The position numbers and the translations under genes are program-made. 64,000 bases of DNA, taken from NCBI GenBank assembly GCA_035531675.1, contig DATKSL010000012.1, positions 172,264 to 236,263 on the forward strand, read 5' to 3'. Of the stretch, positions 39,146 to 47,183 are shown piece after piece (the stretch's first letter is position 1; each line of letters begins with the position of its first letter). The notes under the pieces are model-generated. The model had not been told where the DNA came from. It worked only from the letters and a program-made list of their open reading frames with translations, and made no database searches. The DNA comes from JAJPIG01 sp035531675. Lineage in GTDB: Bacteria; Desulfobacterota; Binatia; Binatales; Binataceae.

Positions 39146-40438
39146 TCAGTCGTAGACCGGGTTGATGACCAGGCCGGTTGCCAGCTTGGGGAAGAAGTAG
39201 GTCGACTTCTCGGGCATCGTCGCGCCCGCGTCGCTGACCCGCTCGACGTCGACGATCGACGGCGGATTCATCAGGAACGCGCCATCCGCTGCGCCGCCTT
39301 CGACCGCATTGAGTGCGCCATCGAAGTCGATGGTGTACTCGATATTGCCGCCGGCGCGAACCTGCTCGGGTCCGATGCCGAAAATTCGTTCGAGGATGGC
39401 GCCGTGCAGGATCGACACGTCGAGTTCGCGAACGGCCGGCGGTGCGCCGGGCGCGATCGATTCCATCGCCGCCCGGTCTTTCAAGCGCAACAATTGCAGG
39501 CCAGGATGATTTCTCAAGGCGACGCCGATCGCGCCCTGGCCGGCGGCCTTCAACCGCTCGCGAAATCGGTCGCGATCGACGGTCTCCTCGATCTCGAACA
39601 GTTCTCGCGCGCGAGCGGCAAACGACGCCAGCGCCTCGGCGTCGAGTCCTCTTACCACGCGATGCGTCGCCAGGATCACGAGCCCCGGATCGTCCCACGC
39701 CACCAGGGTCATCAATACGTAGTCGTATGGCTGCGGCTCGGCAGGGTCGCCGTCGGCCGCGCGCCTGAGACGGCGATACTCGAGCGCGGTCTCGTAGCGA
39801 TGATGCCCGTCGGCGATCAGGATCCGTGGCGTCTCCAGCGCCTCCTGGATCGACGCGATCTCGCCGACGTCAGCGATCGCGTGGAGTTCATTTTCAATCT
39901 GCAGATCGTCGGTCGCCGCCAGCAGCGGTTCGCGCGCCGCCACCCGGGCGCGCAGCGCGTCGAGCTGTGGATGCTGTCCCGCGTAGAGCCCGAAGATCGA
40001 GCTGATATTCGTTTCAGTCGCGGTCAGCAGCCGCAGCCGATCTTCCTTGGCCGCGGGAAAGGTTCGTTCATGGGGCAGGATACGGCCGGGACCGAAGTTT
40101 TCGAGCCTGAGCCGCACGATGAAGCCGCTGCGCGTAAGCGTCCGCCCTGCGATCGCGAAGCGCTGGCGATACAGGTAAATCGCCGGGTGCGCCGGTCGGG
40201 TCAGAACTCCGCGGTCGATCCATTCACGCAGCGTTTGCGCCGCGGCCTGGTAGCGATCCGCGCCGCGCGCCAGCTCCACCCGCACGACGTTGTAGGGACT
40301 GCGCTGATACAGCCGCTCCTGCATCGCGCCATCGATCAGGTCGTAGGGCGGGGCGATAACCTCGTGCAGCGGGCCTGAGCGGCTGGGGTTGTAGAGCAGG
40401 CCGCGAAAAGGTTCGATACGCCGGGCGCGCGGGTCCAT
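39146..40438 (-). CDS. DUF1015 family protein
   Basis: 430 residues, soluble. The N-terminus carries PFRGLLYNPSR and VIAPPYDLIDGAMQERLYQRSPYNVVRVEL, and the middle has HHRYETALEYRR, the strongest DUF1015 signature. Further conserved segments are YDYVLMTLVAWDDPGLVILATHR and FLMNPPSIVDVERVSDAGATMPEKSTYFFPKLATG. The family is widespread but has no firmly established reaction. It lies nine bases after the Sua5 gene and directly before the histidine phosphatase. Confidence 0.86.
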   Translation of the reverse strand: MDPRARRIEPFRGLLYNPSRSGPLHEVIAPPYDLIDGAMQERLYQRSPYNVVRVELARGADRYQAAAQTLREWIDRGVLTRPAHPAIYLYRQRFAIAGRTLTRSGFIVRLRLENFGPGRILPHERTFPAAKEDRLRLLTATETNISSIFGLYAGQHPQLDALRARVAAREPLLAATDDLQIENELHAIADVGEIASIQEALETPRILIADGHHRYETALEYRRLRRAADGDPAEPQPYDYVLMTLVAWDDPGLVILATHRVVRGLDAEALASFAARARELFEIEETVDRDRFRERLKAAGQGAIGVALRNHPGLQLLRLKDRAAMESIAPGAPPAVRELDVSILHGAILERIFGIGPEQVRAGGNIEYTIDFDGALNAVEGGAADGAFLMNPPSIVDVERVSDAGATMPEKSTYFFPKLATGLVINPVYD

Positions 40439-40447
40439 CTTAAAGCG

Positions 40448-41074
40448 TCACTTTAGGATTTCGAAAAGTTGCGTTTCGTCGATCGCACCGGCGCGCAGCA
40501 GACGCATCCGCGATCCTTCGCAGGCCACGATCGTGCTCGGCGCGGCGGCATTCATCGTACCGCCGTCGAGGTAGACTGCAACCCGATCTGCGAACACCGC
40601 GCGCGCCTCGACGATCGTGCGCGCCGGCGGCTCACCGGCGAGATTCGCACTGGTCGCGGTGAGCGGTCGCCCGAGCGCCGCCGCCAGTGCGCGGGCGATG
40701 CGATGCGGCGAGACGCGGACGCCGACGTCGCCCTCCGGCCCCACCAGTTCGGCGGGCAAACCGGGCGCAGCCGGGAGAATCAGCGTGAGCGGTCCGGGCC
40801 AGAATTTTTCGGCCAGCCGGCGCGCGGCCGGCGGCACCTCGCGCGCCACGCTGAACGCCATCTCGACGCTCGCCGCGATCAGGCCAACCGGCTTGCCGGG
40901 CTCGCGCGCCTTGATCGCGAACAGCCGCTCGAGCGCGCCGCCGACCGAGAAATCGACGCCCAGGCCGTAAAATGTTTCAGTGGGATAGACGATCACCTGG
41001 CCGGCGCTAAGCGCCCCGACCGCGCGCGCCAGCGCGACGTGCTCGCGATCCTCGAATGGCGATGGGTTTTGCAT
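40448..41074 (-). CDS. tsaC: Sua5/TsaC-type threonylcarbamoyl-AMP synthase
   Basis: 208 residues of the YrdC fold: ALSAGQVIVYPTETFYGLGVD, RLFAIKAREPGKPVGLI, KFWPGPLTLILP, VGVRVSPHRIA and PLTATSANLAGEPPA. It makes threonylcarbamoyl-AMP from threonine, bicarbonate and ATP, the first step of tRNA t6A37 modification. The extra C-terminal Sua5 domain is absent, so it is TsaC-like in size. It follows purD by eight bases in the same run. Confidence 0.92.
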   Translation of the reverse strand: MQNPSPFEDREHVALARAVGALSAGQVIVYPTETFYGLGVDFSVGGALERLFAIKAREPGKPVGLIAASVEMAFSVAREVPPAARRLAEKFWPGPLTLILPAAPGLPAELVGPEGDVGVRVSPHRIARALAAALGRPLTATSANLAGEPPARTIVEARAVFADRVAVYLDGGTMNAAAPSTIVACEGSRMRLLRAGAIDETQLFEILK

Positions 41075-41082
41075 GCTGGCGG

Positions 41083-42441
41083 TTAATCGCTTTGCTTCGC
41101 GATGCTGCCTGGTCGCGATTCGGCGGGAACGAGGCTCCGGAGGCCGCGCCGAGCGATATCGCGCCGCAGATGCTTGCCTTCGAATTCGATCAGATCCGCA
41201 GCCTGGTAGGCGCTCTCGACCGCCCCCCGCAGATCGTCCGCCATCGCCACCACCGTCAGCACGCGGCCACCGTCAGTCACCAGCCGGCCATTTTCGAGCG
41301 CGGTCCCGGCCTGGAAGACCTTCACGCGAATCCGTTCCAGGGCCCATTTGACCTTGAGCTCCGACGGCTGATTGCCTTCGATCCGTTCCAGTCCGTTGAT
41401 CGGCTGCCGCTTGCGATAGTCGCCCGGATAGCCGCCCGAGGCCATCACCAGGGCGACCGCGCTCTTCGGCGACAGCCGCACCGCCGCGTCGCGAATCCGC
41501 CCCTCGGCTGCGGCCATCAGGGCTTCGGCGAGATCGCCCGCGTAGCGCATCATCAGCGCCTGGCATTCGGGGTCGCCGAAGCGAACGTTGAACTCCAGCA
41601 CGTTGACACGCTCGCCGCTGACCATCAGCCCCGCGTACAGCACGCCTTTGTACGGGATACCCATCGTGCCCATCGCGGCGATGGTCGGCTCGACGACCTC
41701 ACGCATCACACGGCTCTCGAACGCCGCGTCGTACTGTGGAAGCGGCGAGTAGGCGCCCATCCCGCCGGTGTTCGGTCCCTGGTCGTTATCGAAGATGGTC
41801 TTATGATCCTGCACCAGGCCGAGCGGCGCAGCGTTGTTACCGTCCGCGAGTGCGAAGAACGAGACTTCCTCGCCGCTTAGAAATTCCTCGATCACGACCC
41901 GCCGCCCGGCCGCGCCGAAGCGGTTGGCTTCCATCGATGCGCCGATCGCCGCGAGTGCGCTCTGGCGGTCGTGGCAGACGGTGACGCCTTTGCCGAATGC
42001 GAGCCCGTCGGCCTTCACGACCATCGAGCCGTCGCGGCTTTCGACGTAGCGGCGGGCCGCGGCGGCGTCGGTGAAGCTCTCGAAATCAGCGGTCGGCACG
42101 CCCGCACGGCGCATCACGGTCTTCGAAAACGTCTTGCTTGCTTCGAGCTCGGCGGCGGCGCGGGTGGGGCCGAAAATTCTGAGCCCGCGGCGTTCAAATT
42201 CATCGGCGATGCCGGCCGCCAGTGGCTCCTCGGGACCGACCACAGTGAGGTCAATCGTATTGCCGGCGGCGAACTCGGCGAGCGCCGCGATATCGGTGGG
42301 TGCGATCGCCAGCGGCTGCGCCAGCTGATCGATGCCCGGATTGCCGCCGGTACAGTAGAGCTCGCGGACGGAGGGGCTCTGGCTCAGCCGCCAGCATAGC
42401 GCGTGCTCGCGGCCGCCCTTGCCGATAACCAGGACTTTCAT
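41083..42441 (-). CDS. purD: phosphoribosylamine-glycine ligase
   Basis: 452 residues. GARS features: MKVLVIGKGGREHALCWRL at the start, VGPEEPLAAGIADEFERRG, ATP-grasp elements KADGLAFGKGVTVC and VVIEEFLSGEEVSFFALADG, and FNVRFGDPECQALMMR. It ligates glycine to phosphoribosylamine, step 2 of purine synthesis. The C-terminus is about 20 residues longer than usual. It lies 12 bases after purH, giving the classical purH-purD pair. Confidence 0.96.
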   Translation of the reverse strand: MKVLVIGKGGREHALCWRLSQSPSVRELYCTGGNPGIDQLAQPLAIAPTDIAALAEFAAGNTIDLTVVGPEEPLAAGIADEFERRGLRIFGPTRAAAELEASKTFSKTVMRRAGVPTADFESFTDAAAARRYVESRDGSMVVKADGLAFGKGVTVCHDRQSALAAIGASMEANRFGAAGRRVVIEEFLSGEEVSFFALADGNNAAPLGLVQDHKTIFDNDQGPNTGGMGAYSPLPQYDAAFESRVMREVVEPTIAAMGTMGIPYKGVLYAGLMVSGERVNVLEFNVRFGDPECQALMMRYAGDLAEALMAAAEGRIRDAAVRLSPKSAVALVMASGGYPGDYRKRQPINGLERIEGNQPSELKVKWALERIRVKVFQAGTALENGRLVTDGGRVLTVVAMADDLRGAVESAYQAADLIEFEGKHLRRDIARRGLRSLVPAESRPGSIAKQSD

Positions 42442-42453
42442 CGGCGCCGGCGC

Positions 42454-44019
42454 CTAATGGCGGAAATGACGGACTCCGGTGAAGACCATCGCGAGCCCGT
42501 GTGCGTTGGCCGCCTCGATCACCTCGTTGTCGCGCAGTGCACCGCCTGGCTGAGCGATCGCGGTGGCGCCGGCTTCGGCCGCCAGCCTGGGGCCGTCGGG
42601 AAACGGGAACAGCGCCTCTGAAACCAGCACCGATCCGTAGAGGTTGATTTTGAGGCGCGCTGCTTTTTCACGCGCGGAGTGAACCGGATCGATTCGCGAG
42701 GTCGCGCCGCCGCCGACCGCCAGCGTGCGATCGCCGCTCACGAACGCGATGGCGTTGGACTTGACGTGCTTGCAGACCCGAATGCCGAAGTCCATCGCGC
42801 GCAACTCGGCCTCGTTGGGAGCGCGTTTGGTCACGACCTTGCCCCGCCGCGGGTCCTCGCACGAGAGGTCGGGGGTCTGCACCAGCAGCCCGCCGATTAC
42901 ATGGCGCACATCGAGATCGTCGCGCCTGAGCGCCGCCGGATTGAAGCGCATCACGCGCCGGTTCTTTTTCTTGCGCAGGAAATCGAGCACGCCGGCGCCG
43001 TAATCAGGACCGATCAGGACTTCGGTGAAAAGCTCGTCGACCAGGCGCGCGAAGTCGAGGTCCCAGGCGCGATTGGTGACGATAATTCCGCCGAAGGGCG
43101 AATCGGGATCGGTCGCGAACGCCTTGTCCCACGCCTCGGTCAGCGTTTCGCCGACGCCCACTCCGCAGGGGGTGTTGTGCTTGAGAATCGCCACCACCGC
43201 GTCGTGATAATCGTCGAACTCCAGGATCAGATTAATCGCCGAGCTGATATCGATCACGTTGTTGAACGACAGCTCGCGGCCGTGCAGTTGACGCGCGATA
43301 CGCGGGAAGTCGCCGTACAGCGCACCGCTCTGATGAGGGTTTTCGCCGTAGCGCAGCGTCTGGGCCAGCGGCAGTGAGAGGCTGAAGGTCTCACCGAGCG
43401 GCTGGCGCTCGCCGTCGGTGCGGGCGGCGAGGTAGTTCGAGATCGCGCAATCGTAGGCGGTCACGCGCGCGAACGCCTTGCGGGCGAGCCGCCAGCGGGT
43501 CTCGAGCGACAGCGCGCCGTGCAAGGCCTTGAGCTCGTCGATCAGCGCCGCATAGTCGCCGGGATCGACCACCACCGCCACGTCGGCGTAATTCTTGGCC
43601 GCGGCCCGCACCAGCGTGGGGCCGCCGATATCGATATTCTCGATCGCGTCTTCGAGGCCCGCGTCGGCGCGCGCGACGGTCTGTTCGAACGGATAAAAGT
43701 TGACCACTACCAGGTCGATCGGCTCGATTCCGTAGGCTTCCATCTCGCGCCGATGGCTGTCGAGGCTGCGGCGGGCCAGGATGCCGCCGTGGATCTTCGG
43801 ATGGAGCGTTTTCACGCGTCCGTCGAGCATCTCGGGCGAGCCGGTAAACTGTTCGACCGAGCGGACCTTGATTCCCTCGCGCTCCAGCGTCGCGCGGGTG
43901 CCGCCGGTGGAGAGAATCTCGACGCCAAGTTCCGTCAGCACTGCGCCGAGTTCCGCCAGCCCGTTTTTGTCCGAGACGCCGAGCAGCGCCCGCCGGATGG
44001 TTCTATGATCGGTGTCCAT
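42454..44019 (-). CDS. purH: bifunctional AICAR transformylase/IMP cyclohydrolase
   Basis: 521 residues. The N-terminal IMP cyclohydrolase domain has ALLGVSDKNGLAELGAVL and TGSPEMLDGRVKTLHPKIHGG; the C-terminal transformylase has LRYGENPHQSGALYG, ILKHNTPCGVGVGETL, SPFGGIIVTNRAWDLD, KSNAIAFVSGDRTLAVGGG and the final GVRHFRH. It carries out the last two steps of IMP synthesis. Fifteen bases separate it from alr upstream. Confidence 0.97.
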   Translation of the reverse strand: MDTDHRTIRRALLGVSDKNGLAELGAVLTELGVEILSTGGTRATLEREGIKVRSVEQFTGSPEMLDGRVKTLHPKIHGGILARRSLDSHRREMEAYGIEPIDLVVVNFYPFEQTVARADAGLEDAIENIDIGGPTLVRAAAKNYADVAVVVDPGDYAALIDELKALHGALSLETRWRLARKAFARVTAYDCAISNYLAARTDGERQPLGETFSLSLPLAQTLRYGENPHQSGALYGDFPRIARQLHGRELSFNNVIDISSAINLILEFDDYHDAVVAILKHNTPCGVGVGETLTEAWDKAFATDPDSPFGGIIVTNRAWDLDFARLVDELFTEVLIGPDYGAGVLDFLRKKKNRRVMRFNPAALRRDDLDVRHVIGGLLVQTPDLSCEDPRRGKVVTKRAPNEAELRAMDFGIRVCKHVKSNAIAFVSGDRTLAVGGGATSRIDPVHSAREKAARLKINLYGSVLVSEALFPFPDGPRLAAEAGATAIAQPGGALRDNEVIEAANAHGLAMVFTGVRHFRH

Positions 44020-44034
44020 TAGGTTGCGGTCCCG

Positions 44035-45168
44035 TCAGTTCCTGTAGACGCGCGCCACGCGCCGGCCAACCGTACACAGCATTTCGTACGAGATGGTCTG
44101 CGCGAGGCGCGCGACGTCGTTGACGCTGATCGTCTCGCCGCCGCTGACACCCCATAATATCACTTCGTCGCCGGCGCGGGCGTCGGGAACGCCGGTCAGA
44201 TCAACCATCGTGAGATCCATACATACCGCGCCGACCACCGGCGCGCGCCGGCCGCGAATCAGCACCTCGCCGCCATGCTGGAGGCCGCGCCGGTAGCCGT
44301 CGGCATAGCCGACCGCGACCACGCCGATCGTGCTGGGATGCTGGGTGACGAAGGTGTGGCCGTAGCTGACGCCGGCGCCGGCGCCGACGCGCTTGGTCTG
44401 CAGGAGGCGAGTCTTGAAAGTCATCACCGGGCGCAGTGCGACGCGCTCGGCCACCGCCGGGACCGGCGGCAAGCCGTAGATCGCCAGGCCGGGGCGGACC
44501 AGGTTGCGATGGGCATCGGCGCGCATCACCAGCGCCGCCGAATTGGCGACATGGTTAACGGGCGGCGCGAAGCCGGCCGCGGCCAGACGGTGCAGCGCTT
44601 CGCCGAATTCGGCGAGCTGGCGATCAGTGACCGGGCTGGCCGGATCGTGCGCGCTGGCGAGCAGCGTGCCCGTACCCTCGAGCGCCAGGCTCGGTTCGCG
44701 CCGCAACTGTTCGATGGCGCCGGCGAGTTCATCGAGGCGGACCCCGAGCCGCGTTGCGCCGGTATCGAGCTTCAGATGAACCGGAAAATCGCGCCGGCCG
44801 AGCGCGGCCGCGGCCGCGCCGATGGCGTGAATCGACTCGCGATCGAAAACGAACGGGGTCAGGTCGAGCGCGACGATCTCGCGCGCGTCATCGGCGAAAA
44901 AGCCGCCCAGCAGATAGATCCGATCGCGGTTTCCCGCCGCCCGCAGCTCGCGCGCCTCCGAGACGGTGGCGACGCCAAAATGGCTGCAGCCCTCGGCCGC
45001 GAGCGCGCGTGAGACGGCGACCGCGCCGTGGCCGTAAGCGTCGGCCTTGACGACCACCATCATCTCGGCGTGGCTGGCGAGGCGCTTGAGCTGGCGATAA
45101 TTGAGGCGCAACGCCTCGAGGTCGATCTCGGCGACGGCCCGATGACTGAGTTGGTCCGTGGTATGCAT
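44035..45168 (-). CDS. alr: alanine racemase
   Basis: 377 residues from ATG 45168. The PLP lysine is in MMVVVKADAYGHGAV, substrate and tyrosine residues in GAGVSYGHTFVT and GYADGYRRGLQHGGEVLI, and VVGAVCMDLTMVDLTG is the family C-terminal signature. It makes D-alanine for peptidoglycan. The same reading frame stays open far upstream through the thi leader and antisense to thiG, giving a spurious 815-codon frame; the alanine racemase N-terminus fixes the start. It heads a six-gene minus-strand run and shares the 45169-45277 spacer with the thi promoter. Confidence 0.95.
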   Translation of the reverse strand: MHTTDQLSHRAVAEIDLEALRLNYRQLKRLASHAEMMVVVKADAYGHGAVAVSRALAAEGCSHFGVATVSEARELRAAGNRDRIYLLGGFFADDAREIVALDLTPFVFDRESIHAIGAAAAALGRRDFPVHLKLDTGATRLGVRLDELAGAIEQLRREPSLALEGTGTLLASAHDPASPVTDRQLAEFGEALHRLAAAGFAPPVNHVANSAALVMRADAHRNLVRPGLAIYGLPPVPAVAERVALRPVMTFKTRLLQTKRVGAGAGVSYGHTFVTQHPSTIGVVAVGYADGYRRGLQHGGEVLIRGRRAPVVGAVCMDLTMVDLTGVPDARAGDEVILWGVSGGETISVNDVARLAQTISYEMLCTVGRRVARVYRN

Positions 45169-45238
45169 CGAAAAGCCGCCGTACCGGTGAGCGTTCAGAT
45201 AACCATCGCTCGCCCAGACAGTCAACAAAAAGGCATTT

Positions 45239-45268
45239 TTGACTCTCGCCGCGGCGCTTTGATATAAA
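45239..45268 (+). promoter_or_regulatory. sigma70-type promoter of the thi operon
   Basis: TTGACT at 45239-45244 and TATAAA at 45263-45268 (or ATATAA at 45262-45267, spacing 17). Predicted transcription start is close to 45274, only a few bases ahead of the riboswitch, which fits well. Confidence 0.6.
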
Positions 45269-45277
45269 TTAACCGAA

Positions 45278-45361
45278 GGCTGGGGGTGTGCGGAAACGCA
45301 CTGAGACCTCGTTGCGAGAACCCCTTGAACCTGATCCGGGTAATGCCGGCGTAGGGAAGCC
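45278..45361 (+). promoter_or_regulatory. TPP riboswitch (THI element)
   Basis: The conserved TPP aptamer blocks are present in order: GGGGTG, CTGAGA, ACCCCTTGAACCTGATC, GGTAATGCCGGCGTAGGGAAG. The P1 stem is GGCT (45278-45281) with AGCC (45358-45361), the P3 hairpin has a GAAA tetraloop (TGCG-GAAA-CGCA), and an extra CTCG-TTG-CGAG hairpin sits at 45308-45318. It senses thiamine pyrophosphate and lowers thi expression. It lies 75 bases upstream of thiS. Confidence 0.95.
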
Positions 45362-45375
45362 GTCCTGCCAGATCG

Positions 45376-45401
45376 CACCCCCGTTCTCGCAAGGGCTTCC
45401 C
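45376..45401 (+). promoter_or_regulatory. candidate riboswitch expression platform with three anti-aptamer segments
   Basis: Three adjacent stretches are exact reverse complements of aptamer pieces: 45376-45382 of 45282-45288 (7 bases), 45383-45392 of 45312-45321 (10 bases) and 45394-45401 of 45354-45361 (8 bases). The last blocks the 3' side of P1. They are natural competitors for aptamer folding, so this stretch is probably the switching element. No T-run terminator follows. Confidence 0.55.
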
Positions 45402-45436
45402 GAATCGACACGGAGCGGCCGACGGCTGCAGAGGCT

Positions 45437-45646
45437 GTGAGCGCGAGCGAAATTCTCCTGAACGGCGAACCGTACGAACTCGATGGTCGTACGCCGCTTG
45501 GCGATCTGATCAAGCGGCTGGGGATGAAGCCGGCGCGGATCGCAATCGAGATCAACCATCGCGTGGTGCCGAAAGCCGAGTACGACGGCATCGTGCTGGC
45601 GGCCGGTGATCGGGTCGAGATCGTCAATTTCGTGGGAGGCGGATAA
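45437..45646 (+). CDS. thiS: sulfur carrier protein ThiS
   Basis: 69 residues from GTG 45437, preceded by AGAGG. Ubiquitin-like fold with ILLNGEPYELDGRTPLGDLI and the C-terminal VEIVNFVGGG; the terminal Gly-Gly is adenylated and thiocarboxylated to carry sulfur to the thiazole synthase. First gene behind the TPP riboswitch. The adenylating ThiF is not in the window. Confidence 0.93.
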   Translation: MSASEILLNGEPYELDGRTPLGDLIKRLGMKPARIAIEINHRVVPKAEYDGIVLAAGDRVEIVNFVGGG

Positions 45647-45675
45647 GCGAACTCCACGCCGCCGAAGGACGCAAG

Positions 45676-46452
45676 ATGCAGGACACACCGCTGGTTTTGG
45701 GTGGCAGGACCTTCAAGTCGCGCCTGATCGTCGGGACCGGCAAGTATCGCGATTTTGCCGAGACCCGCGCGGCGGTCGAAGCGAGCGGCGCGGAGATCGT
45801 CACGGTCGCGGTGCGCCGCGTCAACCTCACCGATCGCAGCAAGGAAAATCTGCTCGAGTATATCGATCCGAAGCGCTACCAGATTCTGCCCAACACCGCC
45901 GGCTGCTACACCGCCGAGGAGGCCGTCCGCACCTGCATGCTGGCGCGCGAGATGGGCGTCGGCAACATGGTGAAGCTCGAAGTTATCGGCGATCAACAGA
46001 CGCTGTTCCCCGACGTGGTGGGAACCATCGAAGCCGCCCGCGTGCTGGTCAAAGAGGGCTTCATCGTGCTGCCGTATACGATGGACGACCCGGTGGCGTG
46101 TCTGAAACTTGCGGAAATCGGCTGCGCGGCGGTGATGCCGCTGGCGGCGCCGATCGGTTCCGGCCTGGGCATCCGCAACCCCTACAATCTGCGCATCATT
46201 ATCGAGCAGGCCAAGGTGCCGGTGATCGTCGACGCGGGCGTCGGCACCGCCTCGGATGCGGCGGAGGCGATGGAATCGGGATGCGACGGGATTCTGATCA
46301 ACAGCGCGATCGCGTGCGCGAAGGATCCAATCGCGATGGGAGCCGCGATGAAGATGGCGGTCGAGGCCGGACGAATGGCTTACCTCGCGGGCCGTATCGA
46401 GCGGCGCCTCTATGCTTCCGCGTCGAGCCCGCTGAACGGCCTGATTCGCTAG
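45676..46452 (+). CDS. thiG: thiazole synthase ThiG
   Basis: 258 residues of a (beta/alpha)8 barrel. Landmarks are LIVGTGKYRDFAETRAAVEA, the Schiff-base lysine in GNMVKLEVIGD, LPNTAGCYTAEEAVRT, MPLAAPIGSGLGIRNPYNLR and VDAGVGTASDAAEAMESG. It builds the thiazole phosphate from DXP, dehydroglycine and ThiS thiocarboxylate. AAGGAC precedes the ATG. The dehydroglycine source (ThiO or ThiH) is not in this window. Confidence 0.97.
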   Translation: MQDTPLVLGGRTFKSRLIVGTGKYRDFAETRAAVEASGAEIVTVAVRRVNLTDRSKENLLEYIDPKRYQILPNTAGCYTAEEAVRTCMLAREMGVGNMVKLEVIGDQQTLFPDVVGTIEAARVLVKEGFIVLPYTMDDPVACLKLAEIGCAAVMPLAAPIGSGLGIRNPYNLRIIIEQAKVPVIVDAGVGTASDAAEAMESGCDGILINSAIACAKDPIAMGAAMKMAVEAGRMAYLAGRIERRLYASASSPLNGLIR

Positions 46453-46456
46453 CGCC

Positions 46457-47131
46457 TTGGCCACCGGCGCGCGGCAAGTCAAGTTTCGGCTCTACCTGAT
46501 CACTGATCGGAAGCTGGTCCGCTCGGGCAATCTGTACGAGGCCTGCGAGCAGGTGCTGGCGGCGCCCGCTGACCGGCCGGGCGCGATCGCGATCCAATTG
46601 CGCGAGAAGGATCTCGAGGGCCGCGCGCTCTACGAATTGGCGCTGCGGATGCGCGAGTTATGTACGCGTTACGGCGCGCCGCTGCTGATCAACGATCGCA
46701 TCGACGTGGCGATCGCCTGCGGCGCCGACGGCGTCCATCTGCCGGCCAATTCCTTCACCCCCGAGCAGGCGCGCGCGCTGCTCGGCGAGTCGCGGCTTAT
46801 CGGCGTGTCGACGCATAGCAGCGCGGAGGTCGCGCAGGCGGCCTCGGCGGGCGCCGATTTCGTGGTCTATGGTCCGGTCTTTCAGCCGCTGTCGAAGACG
46901 GCAGGCTATGGCGCGGCACGCGGCGCCGAGGGACTCGGCGCCGCGTGCCGCGCTGCCCCGATTCCGGTGTACGCGCTCGGCGGTATCACTGCCGAGCGCA
47001 TGCACCGGTTGACGGGCACCGGCCTCGCCGGTGCCGCCGCGATCGGCGCCGTGCTCGGCGCCGAAGCGCCCGGCGCGGCGGCGCGAGCTTTGCTCGCGGC
47101 CGTGGAGCAGGTCTGCGCTGCGGCCGGCTAA
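46457..47131 (+). CDS. thiE: thiamine-phosphate synthase
   Basis: 224 residues from a TTG at 46457, four bases after the thiG stop. Family motifs: RLYLITDRKL, IAIQLREKDLEGRALYELA, PLLINDRIDVAIACGADGVHLP, IGVSTHSSAEVAQA, DFVVYGPVFQPLSKTA and PVYALGGITAERM. It joins the pyrimidine diphosphate and thiazole phosphate to thiamine phosphate. The stop codon lies inside the loop of the terminator-like hairpin. Confidence 0.95.
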   Translation: MATGARQVKFRLYLITDRKLVRSGNLYEACEQVLAAPADRPGAIAIQLREKDLEGRALYELALRMRELCTRYGAPLLINDRIDVAIACGADGVHLPANSFTPEQARALLGESRLIGVSTHSSAEVAQAASAGADFVVYGPVFQPLSKTAGYGAARGAEGLGAACRAAPIPVYALGGITAERMHRLTGTGLAGAAAIGAVLGAEAPGAAARALLAAVEQVCAAAG

Positions 47132-47151
47132 GAGCCGGCCGCAGCGCAGAC
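47111..47151 (+). terminator. perfect 19-bp hairpin between thiE and rtcB
   Basis: Arms 47111-47129 and 47133-47151 are perfect reverse complements around a three-base loop (AAG). The thiE stop is partly in the loop. It lies between convergent genes, so it can serve both directions. There is no T-run, so termination would be by the strong GC stem with Rho or pausing. Confidence 0.6.
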
Positions 47152-47183
47152 TCGGCTCAGCGCAGAATCGCCTCAGCGAAAGT

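Noticed and set aside
40436..40452. Imperfect palindrome at the DUF1015/Sua5 junction resembling the 26767 palindrome
   Set aside because: Short, mismatched, and formed by stop and start codons; no evidence of a repeat family.
44035..46482. Single 815-residue minus-strand frame
   Set aside because: Its first half is antisense to thiG and crosses the riboswitch; only the alanine racemase part from 45168 is real.
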